DNA from: an uncultured Christensenellaceae bacterium | GTDB taxonomy: Bacteria > Bacillota > Clostridia > Christensenellales > Borkfalkiaceae | DNA length: 64,000 bases | Direction: 5' to 3' | NCBI GenBank assembly: GCA_910587365.1 | Contig: CAJUKJ010000002.1 | Coordinates: 153,278-217,277, forward strand | Part shown: piece after piece, positions 35,047 through 42,524 of the stretch | How positions within the stretch are numbered: position 1 is the first letter of the stretch | How the letters are laid out: each line of letters begins with the position of its first letter | Translations under genes and position numbers: made by a program | The notes under the pieces: generated by a model | Told to the model about the DNA's origin: nothing | Databases searched by the model: none | What the model saw: the letters and a program-made list of their open reading frames with translations, nothing else

Positions 35047-36827
35047 ATATGCATCCTTCTATATCGGCTAAAAAAGGCAAAGGTAACTTCAAAAAGCTTA
35101 TAAAGGCTTTAAAACCCTATACGGTATTAATAGTATTTGCGTTTTTGTTTACGGCTGTTTCCGTCGTAATTTCGGTTTTGGCTCCGCAGTGGTTGTCTAA
35201 GCTTACCGACGAAATTACGGAAAACGCAGCCCAGCACACTATTGATATGAAAAAGATACTCAATTTCGCAATAGTGTTAATAACGTTTTATGCCACTAAC
35301 GCGCTTTGCCATTTCGGAGCAAATTTCGTTATGACAACCGTCGGACAGAAATATTCCCGCAATGTCAGAAGCGCGATTTGCCGCAAAATAAATAAGGTTC
35401 CTTTAAAGTATTTCGACTCGCGCCAGCTCGGCGATACGATGTCGATTATAACCAACGACGTTGATACGATAGGTCAGTCGATGGATCAGGGGCTTTCTAT
35501 GATGTTCTACTCGGTAATGGCACTAATTGCCGTTATCGTCGCTATGTTCGTGACGTGCTGGCAGATGGCACTTACCGTGCTTATGATTTTACCTTTAATG
35601 CTGATTATGGCGGTACTGCTTTTCAAATTCGCAATGCCGCAGTTCACAAAGAACCAGCAGTATTTAGGCGATTTAAACGGCTGTGCAGAGGAAAATTATA
35701 CGGGTCAGACGGTAATACAGGCGTTCAATGCGGGCAAGAAAATGACCGCCGATTTTGAAAAGAAAAACAAGCGTATGCGCTGGGGTGTTTTCAAGGGTCA
35801 GTCAATTGCAGGCTTTATGATGCCCGCAATGACTTTCATTTCATATTTCGCATATGCGGCGGTGTGCATAGTCGGCGGACTTTTAATGAACGACGGCAAC
35901 AAGGTCACTTTCGGAACGATAACTGCGTTTTTGGTATATATAAATCTGTTCCAGAACCCTATGCAGCAGCTTGCGCAGGCGATAAACAGTATGCAGATGG
36001 CAAGTGCCGCCGCAGCAAGGGTTTACGACTTCGTCGAAAGTGAAGAGCTTTCCGACGAAAGCGGAAAGCAATACAAGCTGTTGGATAACGGTAATATACG
36101 CGGCGAGGTTGAATTTAAAAACGTGCGCTTCGGCTATTCTCCCGATAAAATAATAATTCCCGACTTTTCGGCAAAGATAAAGCCCGGAATGAAAGTGGCG
36201 ATAGTAGGACCGACGGGCGCGGGCAAGACTACGCTTGTAAACCTTTTAATGCGCTTTTATGAAATAGACGGCGGCGATATTACCATTGACGGGGTATCTA
36301 TAAAGGATATGCCACGTTCTGAAATTCACGATATTTTCGGAATGGTCTTACAAGATACCTGGATGTTTGAGGGAACTATCCGCGAAAATATACTGTTCTC
36401 TAAAACTGATGTTGCCGAAGCCCGCCTTAACGAAATTCTCAAAGAAGCGGGTATATCTCACTACGTCAACACTCTTCCCGGAGGGCTTGACTTCTATATG
36501 GAAAACGAAAGCAACGTATCGGGCGGACAGAAACAGCTTATAACCATAGCAAGGGCTATGGCGGAAAACTCGCCTTTGCTTATTCTTGACGAGGCAACCT
36601 CAAACGTCGATACGCGAACGGAAGAAATTATCCAAAAGGCAATGGATAAATTGACTGAGGGCAGAACAAGCTTTGTTATCGCCCACAGACTTTCAACAAT
36701 TAAAAACGCCGACCTGATTTTGGTTATGCGCGACGGAAATATAGTTGAACAGGGCAACCACGACGAGCTTATCGCATTAGACGGGTTCTATGCGGGGCTT
36801 TATAATTCGCAATTCGCAGGCGATTAA
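35043..36827 (+). CDS. ABC exporter half-transporter with canonical ATP site
   Basis: The 594-aa partner of the preceding protein has a six-helix membrane domain followed by a canonical ATPase: Walker A GPTGAGKTTLVN, signature VSGGQKQLITIARAM, Walker B LLILDEATSNVD with catalytic Glu, and switch His in FVIAHRLSTI. Together the two form a heterodimeric multidrug-type exporter with one consensus and one degenerate nucleotide site. The ATGA overlap shows translational coupling. A hairpin at 36841 terminates the operon. Confidence 0.92.
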   Translation: MNMHPSISAKKGKGNFKKLIKALKPYTVLIVFAFLFTAVSVVISVLAPQWLSKLTDEITENAAQHTIDMKKILNFAIVLITFYATNALCHFGANFVMTTVGQKYSRNVRSAICRKINKVPLKYFDSRQLGDTMSIITNDVDTIGQSMDQGLSMMFYSVMALIAVIVAMFVTCWQMALTVLMILPLMLIMAVLLFKFAMPQFTKNQQYLGDLNGCAEENYTGQTVIQAFNAGKKMTADFEKKNKRMRWGVFKGQSIAGFMMPAMTFISYFAYAAVCIVGGLLMNDGNKVTFGTITAFLVYINLFQNPMQQLAQAINSMQMASAAAARVYDFVESEELSDESGKQYKLLDNGNIRGEVEFKNVRFGYSPDKIIIPDFSAKIKPGMKVAIVGPTGAGKTTLVNLLMRFYEIDGGDITIDGVSIKDMPRSEIHDIFGMVLQDTWMFEGTIRENILFSKTDVAEARLNEILKEAGISHYVNTLPGGLDFYMENESNVSGGQKQLITIARAMAENSPLLILDEATSNVDTRTEEIIQKAMDKLTEGRTSFVIAHRLSTIKNADLILVMRDGNIVEQGNHDELIALDGFYAGLYNSQFAGD

Positions 36828-36840
36828 TTAAAAGTTAACA

Positions 36841-36867
36841 GCGGGCTTTGACTAAGTCAAAGCCCGC
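36841..36867 (+). terminator. Terminator of the ABC exporter operon
   Basis: GCGGGCTTTGAC and GTCAAAGCCCGC form a perfect 12-bp stem with a TAA loop. The following T content is low. Confidence 0.65.
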
Positions 36868-36899
36868 ATTGATATATAGTTAAAGCGGAGGAAATAAGG

Positions 36900-37232
36900 G
36901 TGGCAATTACAATTAATATATATTACAGCGGCGAAAGCGGCAACGCAAAAAAATTTGCACGTGAAATGGTGTCAAGCGGAGTTGTCAATTCAATCCGTGC
37001 CGAAGAAGGCAATTTAAGATACGAATACTTTTTCCCTATGGACGGCAATGACACGGTACTTTTAATCGACAGTTGGCAGGACCAAAGCGCGTTGGACGTT
37101 CATCACTCGTCGCCTATGATGGAAAAAATAGCACGTCTGCGCGAAAAATACAATTTGCATATGAAGGTAGAGCGGTACGTTACCGACGCCTCGTCCACAC
37201 CCGAAAACGATAAAACGTTTATAAGGGAATAA
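36900..37232 (+). CDS. ABM-domain protein (putative antibiotic biosynthesis monooxygenase/YgiN-like)
   Basis: The 110-aa protein starts at GTG 36900 with GGAGG eight bases upstream. The segments FAREMVSSGVVNSIRAEEGNLRYEYF and LLIDSWQDQSALDVHHSSPMM are the pattern of the ABM dimeric alpha/beta barrel, in which a His-containing loop follows the ..W.d..al..H motif. Family members are small quinol or haem-related monooxygenases, but many have no known activity. It stands alone between two terminators. Confidence 0.75.
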   Translation: MAITINIYYSGESGNAKKFAREMVSSGVVNSIRAEEGNLRYEYFFPMDGNDTVLLIDSWQDQSALDVHHSSPMMEKIARLREKYNLHMKVERYVTDASSTPENDKTFIRE

Positions 37233-37241
37233 GCGTTTTAT

Positions 37242-37271
37242 TTGACTTGCAACAGCTTATTATGGTATCAT
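37242..37271 (+). promoter_or_regulatory. Promoter of the 34-aa ORF transcript (RNA I-like)
   Basis: TTGACT (37242-37247), an 18-nt spacer and TATCAT (37266-37271). Transcription would begin at about 37278, at the foot of the GCGGTGG/CCACCCGC hairpin. Confidence 0.6.
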
Positions 37272-37275
37272 ATAT

Positions 37276-37366
37276 GCGGTGGTGTAAAGCCACCCGCAAG
37301 GGTAAGCCTTAGGCGGTTAGCCCCTCGGGGGAATGTGATGAGCATTTCTTCAAAGGGGGTGGTAAA
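37276..37366 (+). promoter_or_regulatory. Structured leader of the 34-aa ORF
   Basis: The leader holds GCGGTGG/CCACCCGC (37276-37297), a GGGTAAGCC...GGCGGTTAGCCC foldback (37300-37323) and a CCCC-TC-GGGG hairpin (37321-37331). The Shine-Dalgarno run GGGGGTGG (37355-37362) can pair with CCACCC at 37290-37295, so translation may be blocked by folding (inference). Confidence 0.5.
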
Positions 37367-37471
37367 ATGGAATTTTCTTTCCTGCAACTTCTTTACCTGT
37401 TGGTAGAGAGGGGTGCAATCTACTCTTTCAGGGTTACAAAGGATAAAATTTACTTAACCATAAAAAAATAA
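37367..37471 (+). CDS. 34-aa small protein, candidate type I toxin
   Basis: ATG 37367 follows a strong AAAGGGGGTGG site. The peptide is MEFSFLQLLYLLVERGAIYS then FRVTKDKIYLTIKK. Its first half is hydrophobic and its second is basic beta-like. It lies in a short transcription unit with its own promoter and structured leader, and its stop lies in a bidirectional terminator shared with a convergent antisense RNA. This layout resembles type I toxin-antitoxin loci such as fst/par. The peptide itself matches no toxin family I can name, so toxicity is unproven. Confidence 0.5.
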   Translation: MEFSFLQLLYLLVERGAIYSFRVTKDKIYLTIKK

Positions 37472-37542
37472 CCGCCCCACGTTCGCACCGTTGGCGGTTA
37501 TTTAACTGACGCGGGCTAACCGTTTAAAGGTCTTGCCCTTGT
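37465..37542 (-). ncRNA. Candidate convergent antisense RNA (RNA II-like)
   Basis: A minus-strand promoter with TTGACA (complement of 37572-37577), a 17-nt spacer and TAAAAT (complement of 37549-37554) would start an RNA near 37542. It ends in the AAATAACCGCC...GGCGGTTATT hairpin followed by a run of seven T's. The ~78-nt RNA overlaps the last codons and terminator of the 34-aa ORF transcript. The same promoter and core recur at 61728-61842. Confidence 0.5.
37467..37502. terminator. Bidirectional terminator of the toxin-antitoxin-like locus
   Basis: AATAACCGCC and GGCGGTTATT pair around a 16-nt loop. The minus-strand side is followed by TTTTTTT, the plus-strand side by TT. Confidence 0.7.
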
Positions 37543-37548
37543 GTTTTT

Positions 37549-37577
37549 ATTTTAGCATTTAAATGTATAATTGTCAA
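37549..37577 (-). promoter_or_regulatory. Promoter of the antisense RNA
   Basis: On the minus strand, TTGACA-N17-TAAAAT is close to consensus. It points toward the 34-aa ORF and away from the XRE gene at 37607. Confidence 0.6.
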
Positions 37578-37606
37578 CGGTATTTATCAAAAAAGCCCGT
37601 TGATTT

Positions 37607-37816
37607 TTATTTGCCTTTAACATCTCTTCCGACAAGTTCGTCAAGGGAAATACCGTAAAAATCTGCAAGCTTAATGCAATCGTCTATAAGCGGTAAATGT
37701 TTACCGCTTTCATAATAGCTTAATTTAGGTTGTGAAATTCCTGTGTTTTTGGATAGCGCGTTTTGTGAATATCCGCTTAATTCACGTTGATATTTTAAAG
37801 CTTCGCCTATGTTCAT
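37607..37816 (-). CDS. XRE-family HTH regulator
   Basis: The 69-aa protein is a single HTH: LKYQRELSGYSQNALSKNTG, ISQPKLSYYESGKHLP and a DDCIKLADFYGISLDELVG tail. The divergent promoter for the Cys-rich pair has a perfect palindrome TATAAACTTGTTTATA between its -35 and -10 boxes, plus a further TGTTTATAA half-site near 37835. The regulator therefore probably represses the Cys-rich genes and itself. Downstream on its strand lies the antisense-RNA promoter. Confidence 0.85.
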   Translation of the reverse strand: MNIGEALKYQRELSGYSQNALSKNTGISQPKLSYYESGKHLPLIDDCIKLADFYGISLDELVGRDVKGK

Positions 37817-37849
37817 AAATACATTATATTAAAATGTTTATAACTATAC

Positions 37850-37878
37850 TTGACCTATAAACTTGTTTATAATAAAAT
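37850..37878 (+). promoter_or_regulatory. Promoter of the Cys-rich gene pair with palindromic operator
   Basis: TTGACC (37850-37855), a 17-nt spacer and TAAAAT (37873-37878). The spacer is almost entirely the 16-bp palindrome TATAAACTTGTTTATA (37856-37871), an ideal site for the divergent XRE repressor. Confidence 0.75.
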
Positions 37879-37910
37879 ATTTACAATCAAGTATATTAAG
37901 GAGAAAGCAT

Positions 37911-38186
37911 ATGGAAGAAACAAATAAGAGTAAGTGTTTCAGGTGCAGGTATTTTACTGCGTATTACACCAAAGGCAATATGCGGTTTAACAGGACAAAA
38001 AACGGCGGCTGCACTTTGCACGATAAAACAGTCGGCAATATGGAAACCTGCGTAAGATTTAAAGACGGTTCAAGTTGGTACAGCAGAAAAAGCTCTTGCA
38101 AGCGCGTTTTGTATGATTTGTTGTTTCAAATTTCGCAGATAAGACAGATTTTGCAGGAGGAGGAAAATGAAAACGAGGACTTGTGA
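37911..38186 (+). CDS. Cys-rich small protein, paralogue of the next gene
   Basis: ATG 37911 with AAGGAG upstream gives a 91-aa protein; the longer open frame from 37863 has no ribosome site. The N-terminal half holds CFRCRYFTAYYTKG, then GGCTLHD and METCVRF, a spacing of four cysteines that could bind Zn or an Fe-S centre. The C-terminus is a helix ending in an acidic tail. It shares C-x2-C-x-x-[YH]-x-AYY with the downstream gene. Expression is likely XRE-controlled. The two genes overlap by 20 nt. Function unknown. Confidence 0.7.
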   Translation: MEETNKSKCFRCRYFTAYYTKGNMRFNRTKNGGCTLHDKTVGNMETCVRFKDGSSWYSRKSSCKRVLYDLLFQISQIRQILQEEENENEDL

Positions 38187-38400
38187 AAGTTGTAAGCATT
38201 ATAAGGCTTATTATAGGAAATGTAATTTCGGCTTTTGTGCGGAATGGAAAAACTTATGCGAGTTGCGGGGCGAATATGTTTTTTTGAACAGCTTATGCGA
38301 AAATTTTGAAAAACTGCCCACGCCGCCGACTACCTTGCAAACGCTTGACCAAGCGGAGGAAGATATAAAATATTTATTAAAGATATTTAAAGAGGACTGA
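38167..38400 (+). CDS. Cys-rich small protein, second paralogue
   Basis: The 77-aa protein starts at ATG 38167 after GGAGGAGG, inside the 3' end of its paralogue. RTCESCKHYKAYYRKCNFGF, then CAEWKNLC and SLCENF, give a similar Cys pattern with extra cysteines. The acidic helical C-terminus (DQAEEDIKYLLKIFKED) resembles that of the first protein. The likely origin is tandem gene duplication; a two-subunit metal-binding protein is possible but not shown. Confidence 0.7.
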   Translation: MKTRTCESCKHYKAYYRKCNFGFCAEWKNLCELRGEYVFLNSLCENFEKLPTPPTTLQTLDQAEEDIKYLLKIFKED

Positions 38401-38428
38401 CGCCTTTCATTCGGTTTTCATTTTACTA

Positions 38429-38457
38429 TTGACGGAAATACAAAAAAGTGATATAAT
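38429..38457 (+). promoter_or_regulatory. Promoter of the 38558 gene
   Basis: TTGACG (38429-38434), a 17-nt spacer and TATAAT (38452-38457), leaving a ~95-nt leader. Confidence 0.75.
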
Positions 38458-38557
38458 ATAAAATAATAGGTAGTTTCCTTTGAGCGTCGTATAACCGTAT
38501 TGAACTGATTGTTTAAAGAAACCTACAAGAATAGCAATAGTTAAGCGGAGGGCAGGT

Positions 38558-39175
38558 ATGATAAGTGAACAGGGTACTATAAAGGTAAGCACAAGGCTTG
38601 ACGTGAACGTGCAGAAGGAGCTTATGGCTCCGTCTTTCAAAATAGGCATTACATTTCTTGTAATAGGTGCGGTAGTCTTTGCAATTTTACTTATTTTGGA
38701 TATAGCATCGATATTTGTGGAATTGAATTTGGATAGTTTCAGTGTTTTTTATGCAATTTCATTATTTTTATTGATAATGGGGCTGTTTCTTATATTGCTT
38801 GTAAGAAGCAGCATAAAAGCTGTAAGCAAGTACGACAAAGTTAACTCATATGAGTTTTTGGGCGGCTATTTCATTGTTAACCAGACTTATTTCGGCGAAA
38901 CCGTCATTACCGCAAAAATTTATAACAAGCAGGTAACGCGTACAAAGGAAAGCAAAAATTACTTTTTTATTTACGTTGATGCGGGTGCGTATCCCATACT
39001 CAAGTCGGAACTTAACGCATTTGAATTAAATACAATAAAAAATGCGTTTAATAAGTCCGTAGCTGCGGCAACGGTCGTTGCATCTCCGATGCCGCCACAG
39101 CCCGAAGTAAAGCCACAGCCCGAAGAAAAGTCGGAAGAGGTAAAAAACGGCGACCCGTTCGACGATTTAAAGTAA
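38558..39175 (+). CDS. Two-helix membrane protein, YcxB-like
   Basis: The 205-aa protein has a short N-terminal beta segment, two adjacent membrane helices (about residues 27-52 and 60-85), a cytoplasmic domain (FLGGYFIVNQTYFGETVITAKIYNKQVTRTKE...NYFFIYVDAG) that recalls the YcxB-like domain, and a Pro/Glu/Lys tail ending DPFDDLK. CGGAGG precedes the start. Role unknown. It is followed by the repeated terminator element at 39177. Confidence 0.65.
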   Translation: MISEQGTIKVSTRLDVNVQKELMAPSFKIGITFLVIGAVVFAILLILDIASIFVELNLDSFSVFYAISLFLLIMGLFLILLVRSSIKAVSKYDKVNSYEFLGGYFIVNQTYFGETVITAKIYNKQVTRTKESKNYFFIYVDAGAYPILKSELNAFELNTIKNAFNKSVAAATVVASPMPPQPEVKPQPEEKSEEVKNGDPFDDLK

Positions 39176-39176
39176 T

Positions 39177-39229
39177 TAACGGCGCGACCGAAAACGACGC
39201 TTTTCGGTCAGCGCACTCAATTTGCGCAT
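39177..39229. terminator. Terminator and repeat element, second copy
   Basis: GACCGAAAA (39186-39194) pairs with TTTTCGGTC (39201-39209) within the frame TTAACGGCGCG...GCGCACTCAATTTGCG. The frame also surrounds the dnaA terminator at 19619; only the stem differs. Confidence 0.65.
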
Positions 39230-39314
39230 ACTTGCAGCTTACCGAGACGAATGCCCGCAATTATATTATAAGTTTGCCCCTATTATTGCGGGCAGAGGGC
39301 GAGTAGCCCTCAAA

Positions 39315-39356
39315 TCACGCAATTTTTTCTTCGCAGAATAGACGAAAAATTTGTGA
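39315..39356. repeat. Palindromic repeat family C copy
   Basis: TCACGCAATTTTTTCTTCG and CGAAAAATTTGTGA flank CAGAATAGA. It lies directly upstream of the ABC ATPase ribosome-binding site. Confidence 0.6.
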
Positions 39357-39369
39357 ATAAGGAGATACT

Positions 39370-40071
39370 ATGAGTTTTCTTGAACTAACCTGCGTAGGAA
39401 AAAAATATAAGATAGGCAGTGTTTCCGTCGAAGCGTTGAAGGACGTGTCTTTCTCGCTTGAAGACGGAGAATTTGCCGTGGTACTCGGCTCTTCGGGGGC
39501 GGGTAAAACCACGCTTTTAAACCTTCTCGGCGGAATGGACGACGCAACCGACGGGGAAATTATTCTCGACGGAAAAAATGTAACCTCGCTTGACAAGCGC
39601 GGACTTACCGAATACCGCAGAAACGACGTCGGGTTTGTATTTCAGTTCTATAATCTGATGCCGAATTTAACCGCACTTGAAAACGTTGAAATTGCCATTG
39701 AAATTTGTAAAAATCATTTAAAGCCCGAAGAAGTGTTAAAGGAAGTCGGGCTTGAAGGCAGATTAAACAACTTTCCCGCGCAGCTTTCGGGCGGGGAACA
39801 GCAAAGGGTTTCCATTGCGCGTGCAATGGCTAAAAATCCAAAGCTTCTGTTATGCGACGAACCTACGGGCGCACTCGACTATGCTACGGGCAAAAAAATA
39901 TTAAAGCTTTTACACGACGTATCAAGGGAGAAAAAGCGTCTTGTAATAATCGTAACGCACAATTCCGCATTAAAAGAAATGGCGGATAAAGTCATTTATA
40001 TAAAAAGCGGTATGATTGAACGCATCGAAACAAATTCAAATCCCAAACCCATAGAGGAGATAGAGTGGTGA
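39370..40071 (+). CDS. ABC transporter ATPase, MacB/LolD-type
   Basis: The 233-aa ATPase has Walker A GSSGAGKTTLLNLL, Q-loop FVFQFYNLMPNL, signature LSGGEQQRVSIARAMA and Walker B LLLCDEPTGALD. This group works with FtsX-type permeases in peptide export, antimicrobial-peptide sensing or signalling. AAGGAG precedes the ATG. It overlaps the permease gene by 7 nt, which supports a two-gene system. No two-component sensor is adjacent. Confidence 0.92.
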   Translation: MSFLELTCVGKKYKIGSVSVEALKDVSFSLEDGEFAVVLGSSGAGKTTLLNLLGGMDDATDGEIILDGKNVTSLDKRGLTEYRRNDVGFVFQFYNLMPNLTALENVEIAIEICKNHLKPEEVLKEVGLEGRLNNFPAQLSGGEQQRVSIARAMAKNPKLLLCDEPTGALDYATGKKILKLLHDVSREKKRLVIIVTHNSALKEMADKVIYIKSGMIERIETNSNPKPIEEIEW

Positions 40072-42029
40072 TAAAAACCTACCTAAAGACGCTTTGGCGA
40101 ATGTTCAAAAAGCACGTCACGCGCCTTATGTCGCTAATTTTTATGGTGCTTGTTTCGGTGGGCTTTGTGTCCGGTATAGGCACGGCGACTGATAAAATCG
40201 ACTATTCATTGACCGATTACTACAAGGCGCAGACGGTAAGCGACTACATAATTAAAAGTACGGACGCAAACGGTTTTACCGAAGAAGATGTAAATGCCGT
40301 TAAAAACCTGTTTCCCGAAGCTACGGTAAATACGGGAATGTCGCTGGATATTTCCGTCGGGGAAAAGCGTTCTGTAAGGTATTACTTTTTAGACTTTGAC
40401 AATTGGACGGTAAACGTACCGGATATCGTTGACGGCGAATTTAAAGACCCTTCACAGCAGGTTTATATCGAAACCGCCGACAACGTTATAGAAAAGAACC
40501 CCGTCGGCGGAGCCAAAAAAGTCGGCGACGCGATTTCCATAGATTTTAAAGAAATACTCGAAAAGAGTGCGGAGCAAAGCGGAAAACCGCTCGGTGCGGG
40601 TATGTCGGCGATGCTAAGCTCGCTCGAAGTGAAAAATATGACCGTTGGTGCGGTAATTAAAAGTCCGCTTCTTATAGCTAACGATGGCGAGCCGAGCTAT
40701 AACAACGATATCGACGCAGTTCCCGATACGACTACGGGAACTGCGGATATGGATTGTCTTGAAAGGGTAATTTACGCATCCAAGGACATAATTCCGACAC
40801 AGAAGGATTTAGTGGCTTTTCTTCCCGACACTCCGTTGATAGCAACGGGCGATATTTACGTCGCTGTGGGCAACAGGAACGTTTTTGAAAGCTTTTCAAA
40901 TGATTATAAAAAGCTTACCGACGGCGATATAAGTAAGATAAAGCAGACGCTTGAAAACGTTGAAGTGCTTTCCCTGTACGAAAACTATTCGTTCAAATCG
41001 CTTAACTCGTACAGTGAAAAGGTGCAAGGAATAGGCTATATATTAATGGTTGCGTTCCTTCTCGTAACCGCGCTTGTAGTTCTTTCGACTATGACAAGAC
41101 TTCTCGAAGAGGAACGTTCTCAGATAGCTTGCCTTAAAACTCTCGGTTATTCGTCCTTTGGGCTTATTTCAAAATATCTGCTGTTCGCGCTAATCGCAAC
41201 GGGAATAGGCGGAGGAGGGGCGTACTTTGTTGCGCTGGGGCTTGCGTATCTCATATGCTATGTTTTCAATTACAGCTTCGATATGCCGCCTATATCGTCT
41301 AAAATAGCGGTGGTGTTCTATATAATTATTTTTGCGTTAATCGTTGTTGCAACGCTTGCCGCAACCGCCATTGCCGGTTATAAAATGACCAACGAGCGTC
41401 CGGCAAATCTTTTAAGACCGAAGCCCCCCAAGGCGGGTAAAAAAGTCTTTCTCGAAAAAATTCCGTTTATATGGAACAGGCTGTCCTTTAAATACAAATC
41501 GACAACGCGCAACGTTTTCAGGTATAAAAGCAGGTTTTTTATGACGGTAATTGCGGTTGCGTTTTCAACCGCGCTCGTTATGGCGGGACTCGCCCTTTTG
41601 GATATGTGCCTGTTTCAGGACTTCGGCTCTCCTGCAATAATGGGCATAGCCGCCGTAATTGTAGTGTTTGCGGGGCTTCTGACGGCGGTGGTTATTTATA
41701 CACTTACAAATATCAACATAAGCGAACGCAACCGCGAAATAGCAACCCTTATGGTGTTGGGCTATTACGACAGGGAAGTTACGGGCTATATTTACCGCGA
41801 AGTATACATAAATTCTATTATCGGAATAATTTTCGGCTATCCTGTTTCCGTTCTTTTAATTGCTCTCGTGTTCAAGACTATGGGTATGGGTACGCTTGCC
41901 GGGGTAAGTTGGTTTATGTGGCTTATCGCGCCGTTTATAGTCCTCCTGTTTACAACAATAGTTACGCTTATTTTAAGGCGCAAGATAGTTAAAATACATA
42001 TGAACGAAAGCTTAAAGGCAATAGAGTAA
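40065..42029 (+). CDS. FtsX-type ABC permease with two FtsX domains
   Basis: The 654-aa permease has an N-terminal membrane helix (LMSLIFMVLVSVGFVSG), a large extracellular domain (residues ~30-320), then a three-helix FtsX domain (YILMVAFLLVTALVVLS...EEERSQIACLKTLGYSS) and a second one near the C-terminus (NREIATLMVLGYYDREV...). This is the typical layout of large MacB-like permeases in Firmicutes. The start is GTG 40065 or 40068 after GAGGAG. It is terminated by the hairpin at 42033. The substrate, possibly a peptide or lipoprotein, is unknown. Confidence 0.88.
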   Translation: MVIKTYLKTLWRMFKKHVTRLMSLIFMVLVSVGFVSGIGTATDKIDYSLTDYYKAQTVSDYIIKSTDANGFTEEDVNAVKNLFPEATVNTGMSLDISVGEKRSVRYYFLDFDNWTVNVPDIVDGEFKDPSQQVYIETADNVIEKNPVGGAKKVGDAISIDFKEILEKSAEQSGKPLGAGMSAMLSSLEVKNMTVGAVIKSPLLIANDGEPSYNNDIDAVPDTTTGTADMDCLERVIYASKDIIPTQKDLVAFLPDTPLIATGDIYVAVGNRNVFESFSNDYKKLTDGDISKIKQTLENVEVLSLYENYSFKSLNSYSEKVQGIGYILMVAFLLVTALVVLSTMTRLLEEERSQIACLKTLGYSSFGLISKYLLFALIATGIGGGGAYFVALGLAYLICYVFNYSFDMPPISSKIAVVFYIIIFALIVVATLAATAIAGYKMTNERPANLLRPKPPKAGKKVFLEKIPFIWNRLSFKYKSTTRNVFRYKSRFFMTVIAVAFSTALVMAGLALLDMCLFQDFGSPAIMGIAAVIVVFAGLLTAVVIYTLTNINISERNREIATLMVLGYYDREVTGYIYREVYINSIIGIIFGYPVSVLLIALVFKTMGMGTLAGVSWFMWLIAPFIVLLFTTIVTLILRRKIVKIHMNESLKAIE

Positions 42030-42032
42030 GTT

Positions 42033-42071
42033 ATACTCCGCACGGCGTTAAAACCGTGCGGAGTATTTTTT
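42033..42071 (+). terminator. Terminator of the FtsX-type ABC operon
   Basis: ATACTCCGCACGG (42033-42045) pairs with CCGTGCGGAGTAT (42053-42065) and is followed by TTTTT. Confidence 0.9.
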
Positions 42072-42094
42072 ATAAAAAATTTTGCAAAAAACAG

Positions 42095-42138
42095 TTGACA
42101 AGTAACTGTATCTATTGTATAATCACAGTAGATACGGT
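42095..42138 (+). promoter_or_regulatory. GntR-operon promoter with inverted-repeat operator
   Basis: TTGACA (42095-42100), a 17-nt spacer and TATAAT (42118-42123) are a perfect consensus promoter. ACTGTATCTA (42105-42114) and TAGATACGGT (42129-42138) form an inverted repeat that brackets the -10 box, a likely site for the GntR protein. Confidence 0.8.
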
Positions 42139-42151
42139 AAGGTAAATATAT

Positions 42152-42523
42152 ATGCATATACTAATTTCTTACGAATCGGGTGTACCCATTTACGAACAAA
42201 TTAAATCCGAACTGCGCGGACAGATAATGCGGGGGGACTTACCTCCCGACAGTTTGTTGCCGTCGATACGCACGCTCGCCAAAGAGCTTAAAATCGGCGT
42301 TATTACGGCAAAGCGCGCTTACGACGATTTATGCGCCGAAGGCTTTTTGTATCCGGTGCAGGGCAAGGGCGTGTACGTTGCCAACTTCGACAGGGGCAAA
42401 GCGGAAAATTTTGCGGTTGAAGAAATTCGTTCGCGCCTTAAAGAAGTTTACGGTTTTGCAAAACAAAACTCCGTAGACGGAAAAATTATTTCGCAATTGA
42501 TTAAAGAAATATGGGAGAATTAA
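42152..42523 (+). CDS. GntR-family regulator, YtrA subfamily
   Basis: The 123-aa protein has a winged helix (YEQIKSELRGQIMRGDLPPD, LLPSIRTLAKELKIGVITAKRAYDDLCAEGFLY) and a short C-terminal helical dimerisation segment, the YtrA layout. YtrA-type regulators repress ABC transporter operons that respond to cell-wall antibiotics. It is the first gene of a three-gene unit (regulator, ATPase, permease) and sits behind a consensus promoter with an inverted repeat over its -10 box, so autorepression is likely. Confidence 0.88.
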   Translation: MHILISYESGVPIYEQIKSELRGQIMRGDLPPDSLLPSIRTLAKELKIGVITAKRAYDDLCAEGFLYPVQGKGVYVANFDRGKAENFAVEEIRSRLKEVYGFAKQNSVDGKIISQLIKEIWEN

Positions 42524-42524
42524 T

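Noticed and set aside
37367..37471. Classical hydrophobic Fst/holin-like toxin
   Set aside because: The peptide lacks a full membrane helix and known toxin motifs, so only the locus architecture, not the peptide family, supports a toxin-antitoxin reading.
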